Shown: positions 44,740 through 52,845 of the stretch, one piece after another | Position numbering within the stretch: the stretch's first letter is position 1 | Layout: every line of letters begins with the position of its first letter | DNA from: Acetatifactor muris | Lineage (GTDB): Bacteria; Bacillota; Clostridia; Lachnospirales; Lachnospiraceae | Direction of reading: 5' to 3' | DNA: 64,000 nt | Assembly: GCF_024623325.1 (NCBI RefSeq) | Contig: NZ_JANJZD010000008.1 | Span: forward strand, 124,001-188,000 | Made by a program: the position numbers and the translations under genes | Notes under the pieces: generated by a model | The model's database searches: none | What the model saw: only the letters and a program-made list of their open reading frames with translations | Told to the model about the DNA's origin: nothing

Positions 44740-44780
44740 TTTCCCATAATCTGCCTTCTCTGCAGACAGATTATGGGAAA
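44740..44780. repeat. 14-bp perfect inverted repeat
   Basis: TTTCCCATAATCTG (44740-44753) and CAGATTATGGGAAA (44767-44780) with a 13-nt loop. No U-run on either strand. It lies in the 426-bp gap 44406-44831 between the Rpn promoter and the KTSC gene, in which no gene is seen. Two copies of TTTTTGATTGCCC lie near 44636-44660. Confidence 0.8.
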
Positions 44781-44831
44781 CTATATAATAGATTTACAGA
44801 AAGTACAGATTATAGTCGAATGTAAGATTTA

Positions 44832-45095
44832 TTATATCGTTTCTTCCTCCTCCGGAAGCACTGTCTCTGAAAAACGGCCGCAAATATGCCTGCGGTAAAA
44901 CGTATCCGGATGATTATTTTCTCTGAGACGATACCAGATATCTTCCGGTACATTATCATACTGTCTGATTCTCCCATCAACCAAAAGCTTAATTTCCAAT
45001 ATAGCAGTCTGAGGATCATAACCTACAGTTGCAATAAAGGTACTGTAAAAGCTTATATGTTTAATGGCTTTCTCCTCTGTATCTAACTTTTTCAC
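44832..45095 (-). CDS. KTSC-domain protein 1
   Basis: 87 aa, GTG 45095 with AGGTG upstream. KTSC domain (about residues 8-75): KHISFYSTFIATVGYDP, LEIKLLVDGRIRQYDNVPED, IWYRLRE. The fold is small and beta-rich, of unknown role, found beside lysyl-tRNA synthetase or alone. A paralogue lies at 45484. It is preceded by a candidate ECF-type promoter (45254-45277). Confidence 0.85.
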   Translation of the reverse strand: MKKLDTEEKAIKHISFYSTFIATVGYDPQTAILEIKLLVDGRIRQYDNVPEDIWYRLRENNHPDTFYRRHICGRFSETVLPEEEETI

Positions 45096-45253
45096 TTTTC
45101 ATCACCTGCTTACTTTCTGAGTTTCTAAATTGTTTTTGGAACTGCTTCTCTTTTTTCACAATCTTCTCCTTTGCATTTATTTCGAAAGGTATCGGCGACT
45201 CCCTTCCATGCTTTCTGTAAAGATCGCTCTTATTACCCTTCTACTATATAAAT

Positions 45254-45277
45254 GACCTGAGCTGCCAATTTATTACA
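45254..45277 (-). promoter_or_regulatory. candidate ECF-sigma promoter, KTSC gene 1
   Basis: Minus strand: TGTAATAAA (45277-45269), 11 bp, GGTCA (core 45257-45254). The same motif and spacing occurs at 46384-46407. It would give a leader of about 155 nt. Confidence 0.5.
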
Positions 45278-45359
45278 GAAAAAAAATATTTTTTTATTTT
45301 TTCAGATAAAATGGCCCTCCCCTGTAAATGACTGACCTGAAAAACCCCTTGAATTGAAA

Positions 45360-45403
45360 TTCCCTGCCTCCATCCCAGATTACTGTCAGGCGAAAGCAGG
45401 GAA
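45360..45403. other. weak inverted repeat after KTSC gene 2
   Basis: TTCCCTGC (45360-45367) and GCAGGGAA (45396-45403), loop 28 nt, 80-120 nt after the KTSC-2 stop. No U-run; a terminator is possible but weak. The rest of 45096-45483 shows nothing else but the promoter above. Confidence 0.3.
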
Positions 45404-45483
45404 CCCCATAAAGCTTAACAATACCTTTTATTACATAGCAGTTCAGAAGATCATATAAACGATTCCCCTATTCCGGTCAAAGG

Positions 45484-45738
45484 CTACTCCTTCTCCTGAC
45501 CGTCGTCGTCCGAAACAACTGTCTCTTCGAAATGGCCGCTGACATTTACGCGGAAATAGGTATCCGGATGATAATTATGTCTGAGCCTGTACCAAATGTC
45601 TTCCGGCACATCATCATATCTCCGCACCTTTCCGTCCGTCGCCAGCTTAACCTCCAGGGTGGCAGTCTGTGGATCATAACCAATTGTTTCAATAACCGTA
45701 CTGAAGAAACTGATATGTTTAATTGTCTTGCCCTCCAT
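45484..45738 (-). CDS. KTSC-domain protein 2
   Basis: 84 aa from ATG 45738; a GTG at 45762 would add 8 residues. Neither has a clear SD. KHISFFSTVIETIGYDPQ, LEVKLATDGKVRRYDDVPED and IWYRLRHNYHPDTYF match protein 1 closely (about 60 %). It starts 44 nt after the secreted-protein gene and is probably coupled to it. Confidence 0.85.
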   Translation of the reverse strand: MEGKTIKHISFFSTVIETIGYDPQTATLEVKLATDGKVRRYDDVPEDIWYRLRHNYHPDTYFRVNVSGHFEETVVSDDDGQEKE

Positions 45739-45782
45739 TATTTGATGTACTACTATGGTCACTGGGTTTCTCTGTTATTGTT

Positions 45783-46292
45783 TTACTCAAAATTGAAAAC
45801 AAATGCTCCGCTGTCGTTTTCTCCTTCTATGTAACCGTCTACATTTCCATAATGTACACAGGTAATTTTGTAAGTGGCGCCCTTAACTGCATTTGCATAT
45901 AGTATACTTATGCCCATTATAGAACGATTTTCAGACTCTCCACCACTAGATGTAGCCACCAAATCCCATCCTCCATACCATGTCTTCTTCCAAATTTTAA
46001 CATCTTTCACTCCCAATACAGAAGCTTTTCCTACTGCTCCTGTAGATATACCAATATGCATTCCTTGGCTATCTCCAGTAACACTAATAATGCATTCAGT
46101 TAACATAGTATACGGGCTCATTTCAGAAGATAAATCTATGTCTTCTACTACTGTCGCTTCTAGAACTTCTACATTCTTTTCTACATCACTTACCAATCTG
46201 TCTGTTTCTGCTGCGTTACTAACAAATCCAGAAGTACTTACAAGCAAAGTTACCATTACCGCTACACTTAAAAGTCTTTTTACTTTTCTCAT
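45783..46292 (-). CDS. secreted protein, DUF6147-like
   Basis: 169 aa from ATG 46292, SD AAGGAG. Signal peptide of about 28 residues (KRLLSVAVMVTLLVSTSGFV, cleavage near SNAAE). The mature part is beta-rich with TECIISVTGDSQGMHIGIST and ends VFNFE. It recalls the DUF6147 family of secreted Clostridia proteins. An ECF-like promoter lies 92 nt upstream. Confidence 0.65.
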   Translation of the reverse strand: MRKVKRLLSVAVMVTLLVSTSGFVSNAAETDRLVSDVEKNVEVLEATVVEDIDLSSEMSPYTMLTECIISVTGDSQGMHIGISTGAVGKASVLGVKDVKIWKKTWYGGWDLVATSSGGESENRSIMGISILYANAVKGATYKITCVHYGNVDGYIEGENDSGAFVFNFE

Positions 46293-46383
46293 TTCTATTT
46301 TCTCCTTAGTATAATTTTTCGAAGGACATCTCTTTCTCCTTTCCCATAAAACTCTCTTCAAATTATCCTTCTATAATTAAAAT

Positions 46384-46407
46384 GACCCTAAAAGACTTTT
46401 TATTACA
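46384..46407 (-). promoter_or_regulatory. candidate ECF-sigma promoter, secreted protein and KTSC gene 2
   Basis: Minus: TGTAATAAA (46407-46399), 11 bp, GGTC (46387-46384). Same as at 45254-45277, with similar flanks further downstream (GAAGG-TAA). Confidence 0.5.
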
Positions 46408-46414
46408 AATATCA

Positions 46415-47647
46415 TTACAAATATTTTTTTACAGAGTACCAGTACTGTTTAATTAAATCTTGCAAGTTATCTAAATCATCTTCTCCTTGAATAAAAAAAC
46501 GGCAATTATTCTCATAGAAGCACAAATCATAATAATTTTTTCCTGATTCTTCCACCCTACTATATACATCAATCTTTTTTTCAGCAATTTCATAGCCTTG
46601 GACATAATTATATCCTATAAATTCTTCTTTGTTATAAGATATTTTATCAAAGTATATACATTCTCCTAAGAGGATTTGTTTTTCCAAGCTAGCGTTTAAA
46701 TAATAGCCTACAACATATCTTCTGTTTTCTATTTCACTCGTCTCATAATACTGCCACTCATACCCCTCCGGCATCTCAAACTTCTCTTCAATCTCCAGCC
46801 ACTCCTGGGTCCAATCGGGCATTTCCTCCCGACTCAGATAGGTACATTCATTTGTATCCGTCTCTGCCTCCAAATCTGTAGGTGAAGTCATCATTTTTGT
46901 TCCCGTGTCATCCTGCTCCAGCCAATAGAAAAAATCATTACCTCCTGTGGCTATCGCCTCCGCCGTTCCGCTGACTGCCAGAATCAGCGCAATCACAATG
47001 GTTGCCGCGATATACTTATGCCCCATTGCAAAATGCCACATCCCGGCAGTAAACCTGCCCTGAGCAGGACAGCCTGTCCCAAAAAACCTGATGCTTCCCG
47101 TTTTGGGAAGGCACGCGCCGGCCTTTGATGCACTGAAGCCGGATATTCCCAGTTCTGCGGATATCTCCGCTCCGAAATCCGCAGTATCCGGCGCTCTGAA
47201 CTTCCTGAATTCGGATGCCTTCTTCTCTTTGACTGCATGCATTTCCCCCATGCCGTCTTTCGGCTCGTCGGTCCCGGCCGCCTCCCCCGTACTGTCTTTC
47301 GGTTCTTCGGTCCCGGCCGCCTCCTCCATGCCGTTTTCCGGTGTCTCGGCGGCGGACACTTCCCGCCCTTTTTCTCCGGCCCTGCACGCTTTCTCTGTCC
47401 TGTCTCCCCGCATTTCCGGGACAGGCAGTAATTCCTCCTGCCTGCAGGCAAGTTCCTGAAAGCGTTCCCAGACCTCACTCTTCCGCGGAATATCATTCTC
47501 TTCTATGGGCTCCAGGCGGTCCAGCAGATAAAGGATCGATTCCACAGCTCCGGCATCGTACTCCTCTTCTGAAGCGAACAATGTATACCAGTCCAACTTC
47601 TCCTTTAACTCTCTTACCAGTAAATCCCTGTCTTTGTCTTTCTGCAT
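46415..47647 (-). CDS. membrane protein with DUF4367 end, probable anti-sigma factor
   Basis: 410 aa from ATG 47647, SD AGGAGG. Cytoplasmic part of about 200 residues includes a low-complexity acidic repeat (EEAAGTEEPKDSTGEAAGTD). One membrane helix (YIAATIVIALILAVSGTAEA) follows, then an external domain of the DUF4367 type. It lies directly after an ECF sigma factor, the place of its anti-sigma. Confidence 0.8.
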   Translation of the reverse strand: MQKDKDRDLLVRELKEKLDWYTLFASEEEYDAGAVESILYLLDRLEPIEENDIPRKSEVWERFQELACRQEELLPVPEMRGDRTEKACRAGEKGREVSAAETPENGMEEAAGTEEPKDSTGEAAGTDEPKDGMGEMHAVKEKKASEFRKFRAPDTADFGAEISAELGISGFSASKAGACLPKTGSIRFFGTGCPAQGRFTAGMWHFAMGHKYIAATIVIALILAVSGTAEAIATGGNDFFYWLEQDDTGTKMMTSPTDLEAETDTNECTYLSREEMPDWTQEWLEIEEKFEMPEGYEWQYYETSEIENRRYVVGYYLNASLEKQILLGECIYFDKISYNKEEFIGYNYVQGYEIAEKKIDVYSRVEESGKNYYDLCFYENNCRFFIQGEDDLDNLQDLIKQYWYSVKKYL

Positions 47648-47769
47648 ATTCTCCTCCTTTCCCGGCTGTCCCAACATACAGGCCGCACAGGTCATCTCCT
47701 GTTGACGCGGAGATACCATACCCGTCGGCTATTATGATGATTTAAACAGAATTCGAGCCGTTACTTCTC

Positions 47770-48282
47770 TCATTTCATCCCGTCTTTCAGCTTTTTCTTC
47801 ATTCTGTAAAGGCGTACTCTCATATTGTTATCCGTGATTCCCTCTTCTTTTGCCAGTACTGAAATCGGACACCCGCCAAAATAATATCTCTTGATCAGCT
47901 TCCACTCTTTCTCGTCCAGAATCGCCAGCGCAGTCAGCTCCAATTCCACCTCTTCGTAACAGCCTTCCTCTACACCCAATTCCGGACTTCCCTCATCCAG
48001 AGGCTCTGTGGCCCAACGCTTCATTTTCCTGTGAAGTTCCCGCATTTTGAACCATGCAGTGCGCAACAGCCACAGCTTTGGTTCAGAATGTTTCAGAAAA
48101 TCATTGCTCTTCTTCAATGCCACATAAAATACATCCTGTGTAATATCTTCTGCCATTTCTTTATGTGGGATTTCACGATATACATATTTGAAAACAGCAT
48201 CGAAATATTTCTCATAAATCTCCGCGAGTTCGTCCGGCATATTGATTATTGGGTCTTTCTCTTTCATCTTCTGTTCCGCCAT
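47770..48282 (-). CDS. ECF-type RNA polymerase sigma factor
   Basis: 170 aa from ATG 48282; a TTG at 48300 is an alternative. Region 2 (YFDAVFKYVYREIPHKEMAE, DITQDVFYVALK) and region 4 (EKEWKLIKRYYFGGCPISVL and AKEEGITDNNMRVRLYRM) are present. It precedes the DUF4367 membrane protein. Candidate targets are the two promoters at 45254 and 46384. Confidence 0.88.
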   Translation of the reverse strand: MAEQKMKEKDPIINMPDELAEIYEKYFDAVFKYVYREIPHKEMAEDITQDVFYVALKKSNDFLKHSEPKLWLLRTAWFKMRELHRKMKRWATEPLDEGSPELGVEEGCYEEVELELTALAILDEKEWKLIKRYYFGGCPISVLAKEEGITDNNMRVRLYRMKKKLKDGMK

Positions 48283-48525
48283 CTCATCTGTAATCCTCAA
48301 ATAAATACAATTACACCTATGTCTTAAAAGTTTACTTTACCCTTTCTACTGTACCATTATTTCCCTTATCAGAAACAAAACTTTAGATTTTCTGAAATTT
48401 CTCTGCCTGTTCCCCGCTTCCTAAAACACCCTGTTCCGACGACTCCCCTGCCGCATCTCTTTACAGCATATATCAGCTGACATCCAGGCCCTCCAGCCTT
48501 TTGTTCAAACCATTCTCTAAATTTC

Positions 48526-48554
48526 TTGCAGGAACCGATTCCATATATTATAAT
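48526..48554 (+). promoter_or_regulatory. aroF promoter
   Basis: TTGCAG (48526-48531), 17 bp, TATAAT (48549-48554). The leader of about 97 nt contains GGTACT(T)GT (48555-48563) that can pair with ACAGTACC (48627-48634). The 48283-48525 part shows nothing else. Confidence 0.7.
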
Positions 48555-48657
48555 GGTACTTGTCTGATTCGACTGCCCCTGTAAAAATGCGGATGTATCA
48601 GAAGCAGAACATTGGAGCAATCGACTACAGTACCATAATACATGGAAAGGATTGCTA

Positions 48658-48684
48658 ATGCAAACAAAATATTATGAGTTTTGA
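48658..48684 (+). CDS. leader mini-ORF MQTKYYEF before aroF
   Basis: Eight codons with SD AAAGGA 7 nt upstream. The ORF contains two Tyr and one Phe and its stop (48682-48684) lies just inside the aroF coding start (ATG 48674). The aroF ATG itself has no SD at a normal distance. This suggests that aroF translation depends on the mini-ORF, possibly sensing Tyr/Phe supply. Confidence 0.55.
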   Translation: MQTKYYEF

Positions 48685-49702
48685 ATTTATTCGCAAACTT
48701 CCCACTCCGGCAGAGATTCGTGAAGAATATCCCCTGCCCCGGAATCTGGCAGAATTGAAACAGGAAAGAGACGCTGCCATCAGAGATGTCATCACAGGCA
48801 AAAGCTCCCGCTTTCTCGTAATCATCGGTCCCTGCTCCGCCGACAATGAGGACGCTGTCTGCGACTATATTAACCGGCTGGCCAGGATCAATGAAAAGGT
48901 AAAAGACCGGCTGATTCTGATCCCCAGAATCTATACCAACAAGCCGCGTACCACAGGAGAGGGCTATAAGGGTATCGTCCATCAGCCTGACCCGGAAAAA
49001 AAGCCTGACTTCCTTGCCGGACTGATTGCCATGAGAAAAATGCACATCCGGGCTTTTCAGGAGTCAGGTCTCACTGCTGCGGACGAAATGCTCTATCCCG
49101 AAAACTGGCGCTATATCTCCGATATTCTGTCTTATGTGGCTATCGGCGCCCGCTCGGTGGAAGACCAGCAGCACCGCCTGACCGCCAGCGGCTTTGATGT
49201 GGCCGCCGGTATGAAGAACCCTATGAGCGGCGATTTATCCGTTATGCTGAATTCTGTCTATGCGGCCCAGCATTCTCATTCCTTTATCTACAGAGGCTGG
49301 GAAGTCACCACCACCGGCAACGAACTGACACATACCATTCTTCGCGGCGCCGTAAATAAGCACGGGAACAATGTGCCCAACTATCATTACGAAGATTTGA
49401 ACCGCCTTCTGGAAATGTATAACACAATGGAATTAAAATACCCTGCCTGCGTCATAGATGCCAACCATTCCAATTCAGGAAAACAGTATGAGCAGCAGAT
49501 TCGCATTACCAAGGAAGTCATGCACAGCCGCAGGCTGAATGCCGGCATTCACAAGCTGGTAAAGGGTGTCATGATTGAAAGCTATATCGAAGAAGGGTGC
49601 CAGAAGATAGGCGAGGGTGTCTATGGGAAATCTATCACCGATCCCTGTCTGGGCTGGGAAGCTTCTGAGCGGCTGATCTATGAAATCGCCGAATATGAAT
49701 GA
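48674..49702 (+). CDS. aroF: DAHP synthase, class I (AroF/AroG type)
   Basis: 342 aa, ATG 48674 inside the leader ORF. It condenses phosphoenolpyruvate and erythrose 4-phosphate, the first step to aromatic amino acids. GPCSADNEDAV, IYTNKPRTTGEGYKG, AIGARSVEDQQHR, LRGAVNKHGNN and VIDANHSNSGK are the binding and metal motifs. Length is typical. No other aro gene is adjacent. Confidence 0.95.
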   Translation: MSFEFIRKLPTPAEIREEYPLPRNLAELKQERDAAIRDVITGKSSRFLVIIGPCSADNEDAVCDYINRLARINEKVKDRLILIPRIYTNKPRTTGEGYKGIVHQPDPEKKPDFLAGLIAMRKMHIRAFQESGLTAADEMLYPENWRYISDILSYVAIGARSVEDQQHRLTASGFDVAAGMKNPMSGDLSVMLNSVYAAQHSHSFIYRGWEVTTTGNELTHTILRGAVNKHGNNVPNYHYEDLNRLLEMYNTMELKYPACVIDANHSNSGKQYEQQIRITKEVMHSRRLNAGIHKLVKGVMIESYIEEGCQKIGEGVYGKSITDPCLGWEASERLIYEIAEYE

Positions 49703-49812
49703 AAATATCCATTGCAGGCCTGCGGTTCAGCCTGTGCACTATCGCTTTATGGCTGAATCGCGGCGCTGAAATCCTGTCTGTCTGGTAATTCCTCCTTCAA
49801 AAGTCTGCGGAA

Positions 49813-50418
49813 TCAGAATATTTTCAGAAATCCCAGCACCAGCCAGGGATTAATATACCCCTCCAGCAGACATCCTGTAATTACAGCGGCCAGAATTCCT
49901 GCAAGTCGTCCTGCCTTTTTCAGCAGGAATCCTTTGTCTCCGGCGCTGAAATCTCCCCGCACATAGATTCCCCGAAACAATTCTCTGCACCAGGGAAGCA
50001 TTGCCAGCACAGCCGGCACATATAACAGATATTGCGGAAATATACTTACCAGCGCCAGCAGGATTCCTTTCAGTCCATACCGCAGCGCCAGCGCCGTCAG
50101 AAAGGCACCTGCGGACATCCCGTACCACAGGGCCGCTCCCATACAGGCAGCCATCCCCAGATAAGTAGTGGAGATTACAGCCAGAATCAGCAGCCTGCCG
50201 ATTCTTTTTCTGAACACATAGCAAAAAAGAGCATTGCCGTCCAGGGACATATCTTTCATCTGATACAGCGTATGTTCATTGAACAGTCCTGTATCTCCCA
50301 GCAAAATGCTCTTTCCTATATTCACAATAAACATTCCGGCCACTAATCCCACAACGAAAAAAGTCAGAAATGTACGTTCCCCGGATAAAAATCTCCTTCC
50401 TGAAAGCTGCACCCGCAT
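49813..50418 (-). CDS. spoIIM: stage II sporulation protein M-like
   Basis: 201 aa from ATG 50418 (SD AAGGAC); a GTG at 50466 adds 16 codons. LSGRRFLSGERTFLTFFVVG start and five membrane helices; LVAGMFIVNIGKS and SIFPQYLLYVPAV are SpoIIM features. SpoIIM acts with SpoIID and SpoIIP in septal wall removal during engulfment. Confidence 0.8.
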   Translation of the reverse strand: MRVQLSGRRFLSGERTFLTFFVVGLVAGMFIVNIGKSILLGDTGLFNEHTLYQMKDMSLDGNALFCYVFRKRIGRLLILAVISTTYLGMAACMGAALWYGMSAGAFLTALALRYGLKGILLALVSIFPQYLLYVPAVLAMLPWCRELFRGIYVRGDFSAGDKGFLLKKAGRLAGILAAVITGCLLEGYINPWLVLGFLKIF

Positions 50419-50525
50419 CACCGTCCTTCCAATGACAACTGATATCCGCTGCCTTTCTCCTGTCACCTGTAAAAATGATGCAGGAAATGCAGCCGATACT
50501 CCAATGTATGCGGGCAGGCTTTTGT

Positions 50526-51071
50526 CTATGCGGATTCAGGGGCAAACTTTGCGGCATAGGTCAAAATGCCGCAGATGGTTTTGGAATCCTGAATCTTACA
50601 GTCAAAAATCATTTGCTTCAGTTCTTCCACTGAATACGCCTCCACATTGATATTCTCGTCTTCGTCCAGATGCTGTTTCCCCGGCTTCAGGTCTCTGGCC
50701 AGGTAAATGTCAATCTTCTCATTGCAGAAAGCCACCGTGGTATATATGGAATTCAAAAGCTCCACCTGACCACAGGTATAACCTGTCTCTTCCTCCAGTT
50801 CACGTACCGCCGCAGCTTCCGTGGGCTCTTCCCGCCCGTTCAGTCCGCCTGCGGGAATCTCCAGGGTCTCTCTCTCCAGCGCATTCCGATACTGCCGCAC
50901 CATGAGAAGCTTTCCATCTTCCCGCACCGCTACCACCGCGGCAGCTCCCTTATGATCAATCAGATCCCATTTTGCCACATTCCCGTTAGGTATCAGCATG
51001 GTATCCTGATAATAATCCAGAATAACGCCGTTTGCCACAAGTTCCCTTTTCAGTCTCTTATATTCTTCCAT
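50526..51071 (-). CDS. Nudix hydrolase (ADP-ribose pyrophosphatase type)
   Basis: 181 aa, ATG 51071. Nudix box GGLNGREEPTEAAAVRELEE plus ETG matches GX5EX7REUXEEXGU. N-terminal KWDLIDHKGAAAVVAVRED and the EDENINVEAYSVEEL tail fit ADP-ribose/NADH-type enzymes. Adjacent to SpoIIM, cotranscription possible. Confidence 0.9.
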   Translation of the reverse strand: MEEYKRLKRELVANGVILDYYQDTMLIPNGNVAKWDLIDHKGAAAVVAVREDGKLLMVRQYRNALERETLEIPAGGLNGREEPTEAAAVRELEEETGYTCGQVELLNSIYTTVAFCNEKIDIYLARDLKPGKQHLDEDENINVEAYSVEELKQMIFDCKIQDSKTICGILTYAAKFAPESA

Positions 51072-51185
51072 TTCCTTCTCCCGAACCCCTTACTTCCTGA
51101 AAAGACTCCCGACTGTTCGCCGGGAGTCAGAATCTGTATTTATAACAGTCCGGGCAGCACCCTGAACTGCCCCTGACTTACAATG

Positions 51186-52523
51186 TCATACAGCCCTTCC
51201 CACAGTCCCGCTGCAGGAAACGTAAATCGGCTCCGGACAACACTTCTCCAAAAGCTTTTCCACGCTTACCAGCTTGACACAGAGGACAAAAATATCTGCT
51301 GCCAGCTCCATCTCTTCCTGCGATGGGAATGTGGGGGCAATCCGAATGTTGCTGTCTTTCGGATCCTTTCCATAGGGGTAGGTTGCCCCTGCACCGGTCA
51401 GAGTGACGCCCGCTTCCTTACACTTCGCCACAATCGCCTTCGCACAGCCTTCCATGGATTCAAAGGAAATGAAGTAGCCTCCGTTGGGATTTGTCCATTC
51501 TCCGATACCTGTTCCCGAAAGTTCCCTGTCAAGCACCTCCAGAACTGCCTGGAATTTGGATCGCATCTGCACCGCATGTTTTTTCATATGCCTGGCAATT
51601 CCGTCAATGTCCTTAAAATAACGTACATGACGCAGCTGATTAATTTTATCATACCCGATGGTCATAATCGAGAGGCTCTTCCTTATCTCATCCAGATTCG
51701 CCTTCGAGGAGGCCACAGCCCCCAGACCTGCTCCTGCAAAAATGATCTTGGATGTGGAGCAGAATTCATACACCAGATCAGGATTTCCCGCCTGCTCACA
51801 CAGACTCAGAATCTCCGGCAGTTCATCCTGCCTGTCTTCATAGAGATGATGCATTGCATAAGCGTTATCCCAGTATATCCGGAAATCCTTTGCCGCAGGC
51901 TTCAGATTCGCAAGTCGTTTCACAGTCTCACTGGAATAGGTATATCCCTGAGGATTGGAATATTTCGGCACACACCACATGCCCTTGATGCTCTCATCCT
52001 CCGCCACCAGCTTCTCTACCATGTCCATATCCGGTCCCTGAGGCGACATGGGTACATTAATCATCTCAATTCCAAAATGCTCCGTAATTGCAAAATGTCT
52101 GTCATAGCCGGGCACCGGACACAGGAACTTCACTTTATCCAGCCTGCACCAGGGAGTACAGCCGCCGACACCATGGGTCACAGAACGGGAAACCGTATCA
52201 TACATAATGGCCAGACTTCCGTTTCCGCACACAATTACATGATCTGCAGAAACGCCCATAATATCGCCCAGCAGTTTCCGAGCCTCCGGAATGCCATCCA
52301 CAATACCATAATTGCGCACATCCACTCCGTCCTCTGTCTTCATATAACTGTTTGAATCCAGTGTGTCCATAAAATCCATTGCCATATCCAGCTGAGATAC
52401 CGAAGGCTTGCCTCTGGACATATCCAGCTTCAGGCCTTTTGCCTTCTCTTCCTCAAATTCCTTCTCCAACTGCGCTTTCAATGACAATAATTCTTCTCTG
52501 CCAAGCTCCTGATACGCTTTCAT
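51186..52523 (-). CDS. aminotransferase, MocR-like PF12897 type
   Basis: 445 aa from ATG 52523 (SD GGAGG, 5-nt spacer). LDMSRGKPSVSQLDMAMDF and YGIVDGIPEARKLLGDIMG at the N-terminus, PLP Lys in FCSTSKIIFAGAGLG, and an Arg in NIRIAPTFPSQEE are typical. The group includes aspartate aminotransferases of type Ic. Substrate is likely aspartate or an aromatic 2-oxo acid. Confidence 0.85.
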   Translation of the reverse strand: MKAYQELGREELLSLKAQLEKEFEEEKAKGLKLDMSRGKPSVSQLDMAMDFMDTLDSNSYMKTEDGVDVRNYGIVDGIPEARKLLGDIMGVSADHVIVCGNGSLAIMYDTVSRSVTHGVGGCTPWCRLDKVKFLCPVPGYDRHFAITEHFGIEMINVPMSPQGPDMDMVEKLVAEDESIKGMWCVPKYSNPQGYTYSSETVKRLANLKPAAKDFRIYWDNAYAMHHLYEDRQDELPEILSLCEQAGNPDLVYEFCSTSKIIFAGAGLGAVASSKANLDEIRKSLSIMTIGYDKINQLRHVRYFKDIDGIARHMKKHAVQMRSKFQAVLEVLDRELSGTGIGEWTNPNGGYFISFESMEGCAKAIVAKCKEAGVTLTGAGATYPYGKDPKDSNIRIAPTFPSQEEMELAADIFVLCVKLVSVEKLLEKCCPEPIYVSCSGTVGRAV

Positions 52524-52567
52524 CTCTTCCTCCATCCCGGGCATTGTCAGCCGTATAGATTTATTTT

Positions 52568-52615
52568 ATAACAGTTCCTTCTGCGTTGTTCTCAGCCGCT
52601 TCTGAGAGCTGTTAT
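52568..52615 (-). other. nested-stem leader of the aminotransferase
   Basis: On the minus strand ATAACAG (52615-52609) pairs perfectly with CTGTTAT (52574-52568); inside it TCTCAG (52607-52602) pairs with CTGAGA (52595-52590). The rest of 52524-52845 shows only the rny terminator. Confidence 0.5.
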
Positions 52616-52744
52616 ACTTTGATTACATGTATCATCGTATACAATCATGCATCTGCATTATCATACTATAATTTCTGCCGCTGCACAATAGAAAAAACAA
52701 CAAATTTAAGCTCAAAATCTCCGGCCTGTTAAGTGAAAATGCAT

Positions 52745-52787
52745 AGAAAAAAAACGGCGGAAAACCACACCTCTGTGATTTTCCGCC
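52745..52787 (-). terminator. intrinsic terminator of rny
   Basis: Minus: GGCGGAAAA-loop-TTTTCCGCC (52787-52756) followed by a run of T at 52754-52747. About 60 nt after the rny stop. Confidence 0.88.
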
Positions 52788-52845
52788 ATTCTGTCTTATC
52801 AATTCTTTTTTACAATGATTCAGTCTTCGGCCAAATCATTCCATT

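Noticed and set aside
49703..49812. Terminator after aroF
   Set aside because: TTCAGCC/GGCTGAA pair has an 18-nt loop and no T-run; too weak.
51183..52355. 390-codon plus-strand ORF
   Set aside because: Antisense to the aminotransferase; composition not protein-like.
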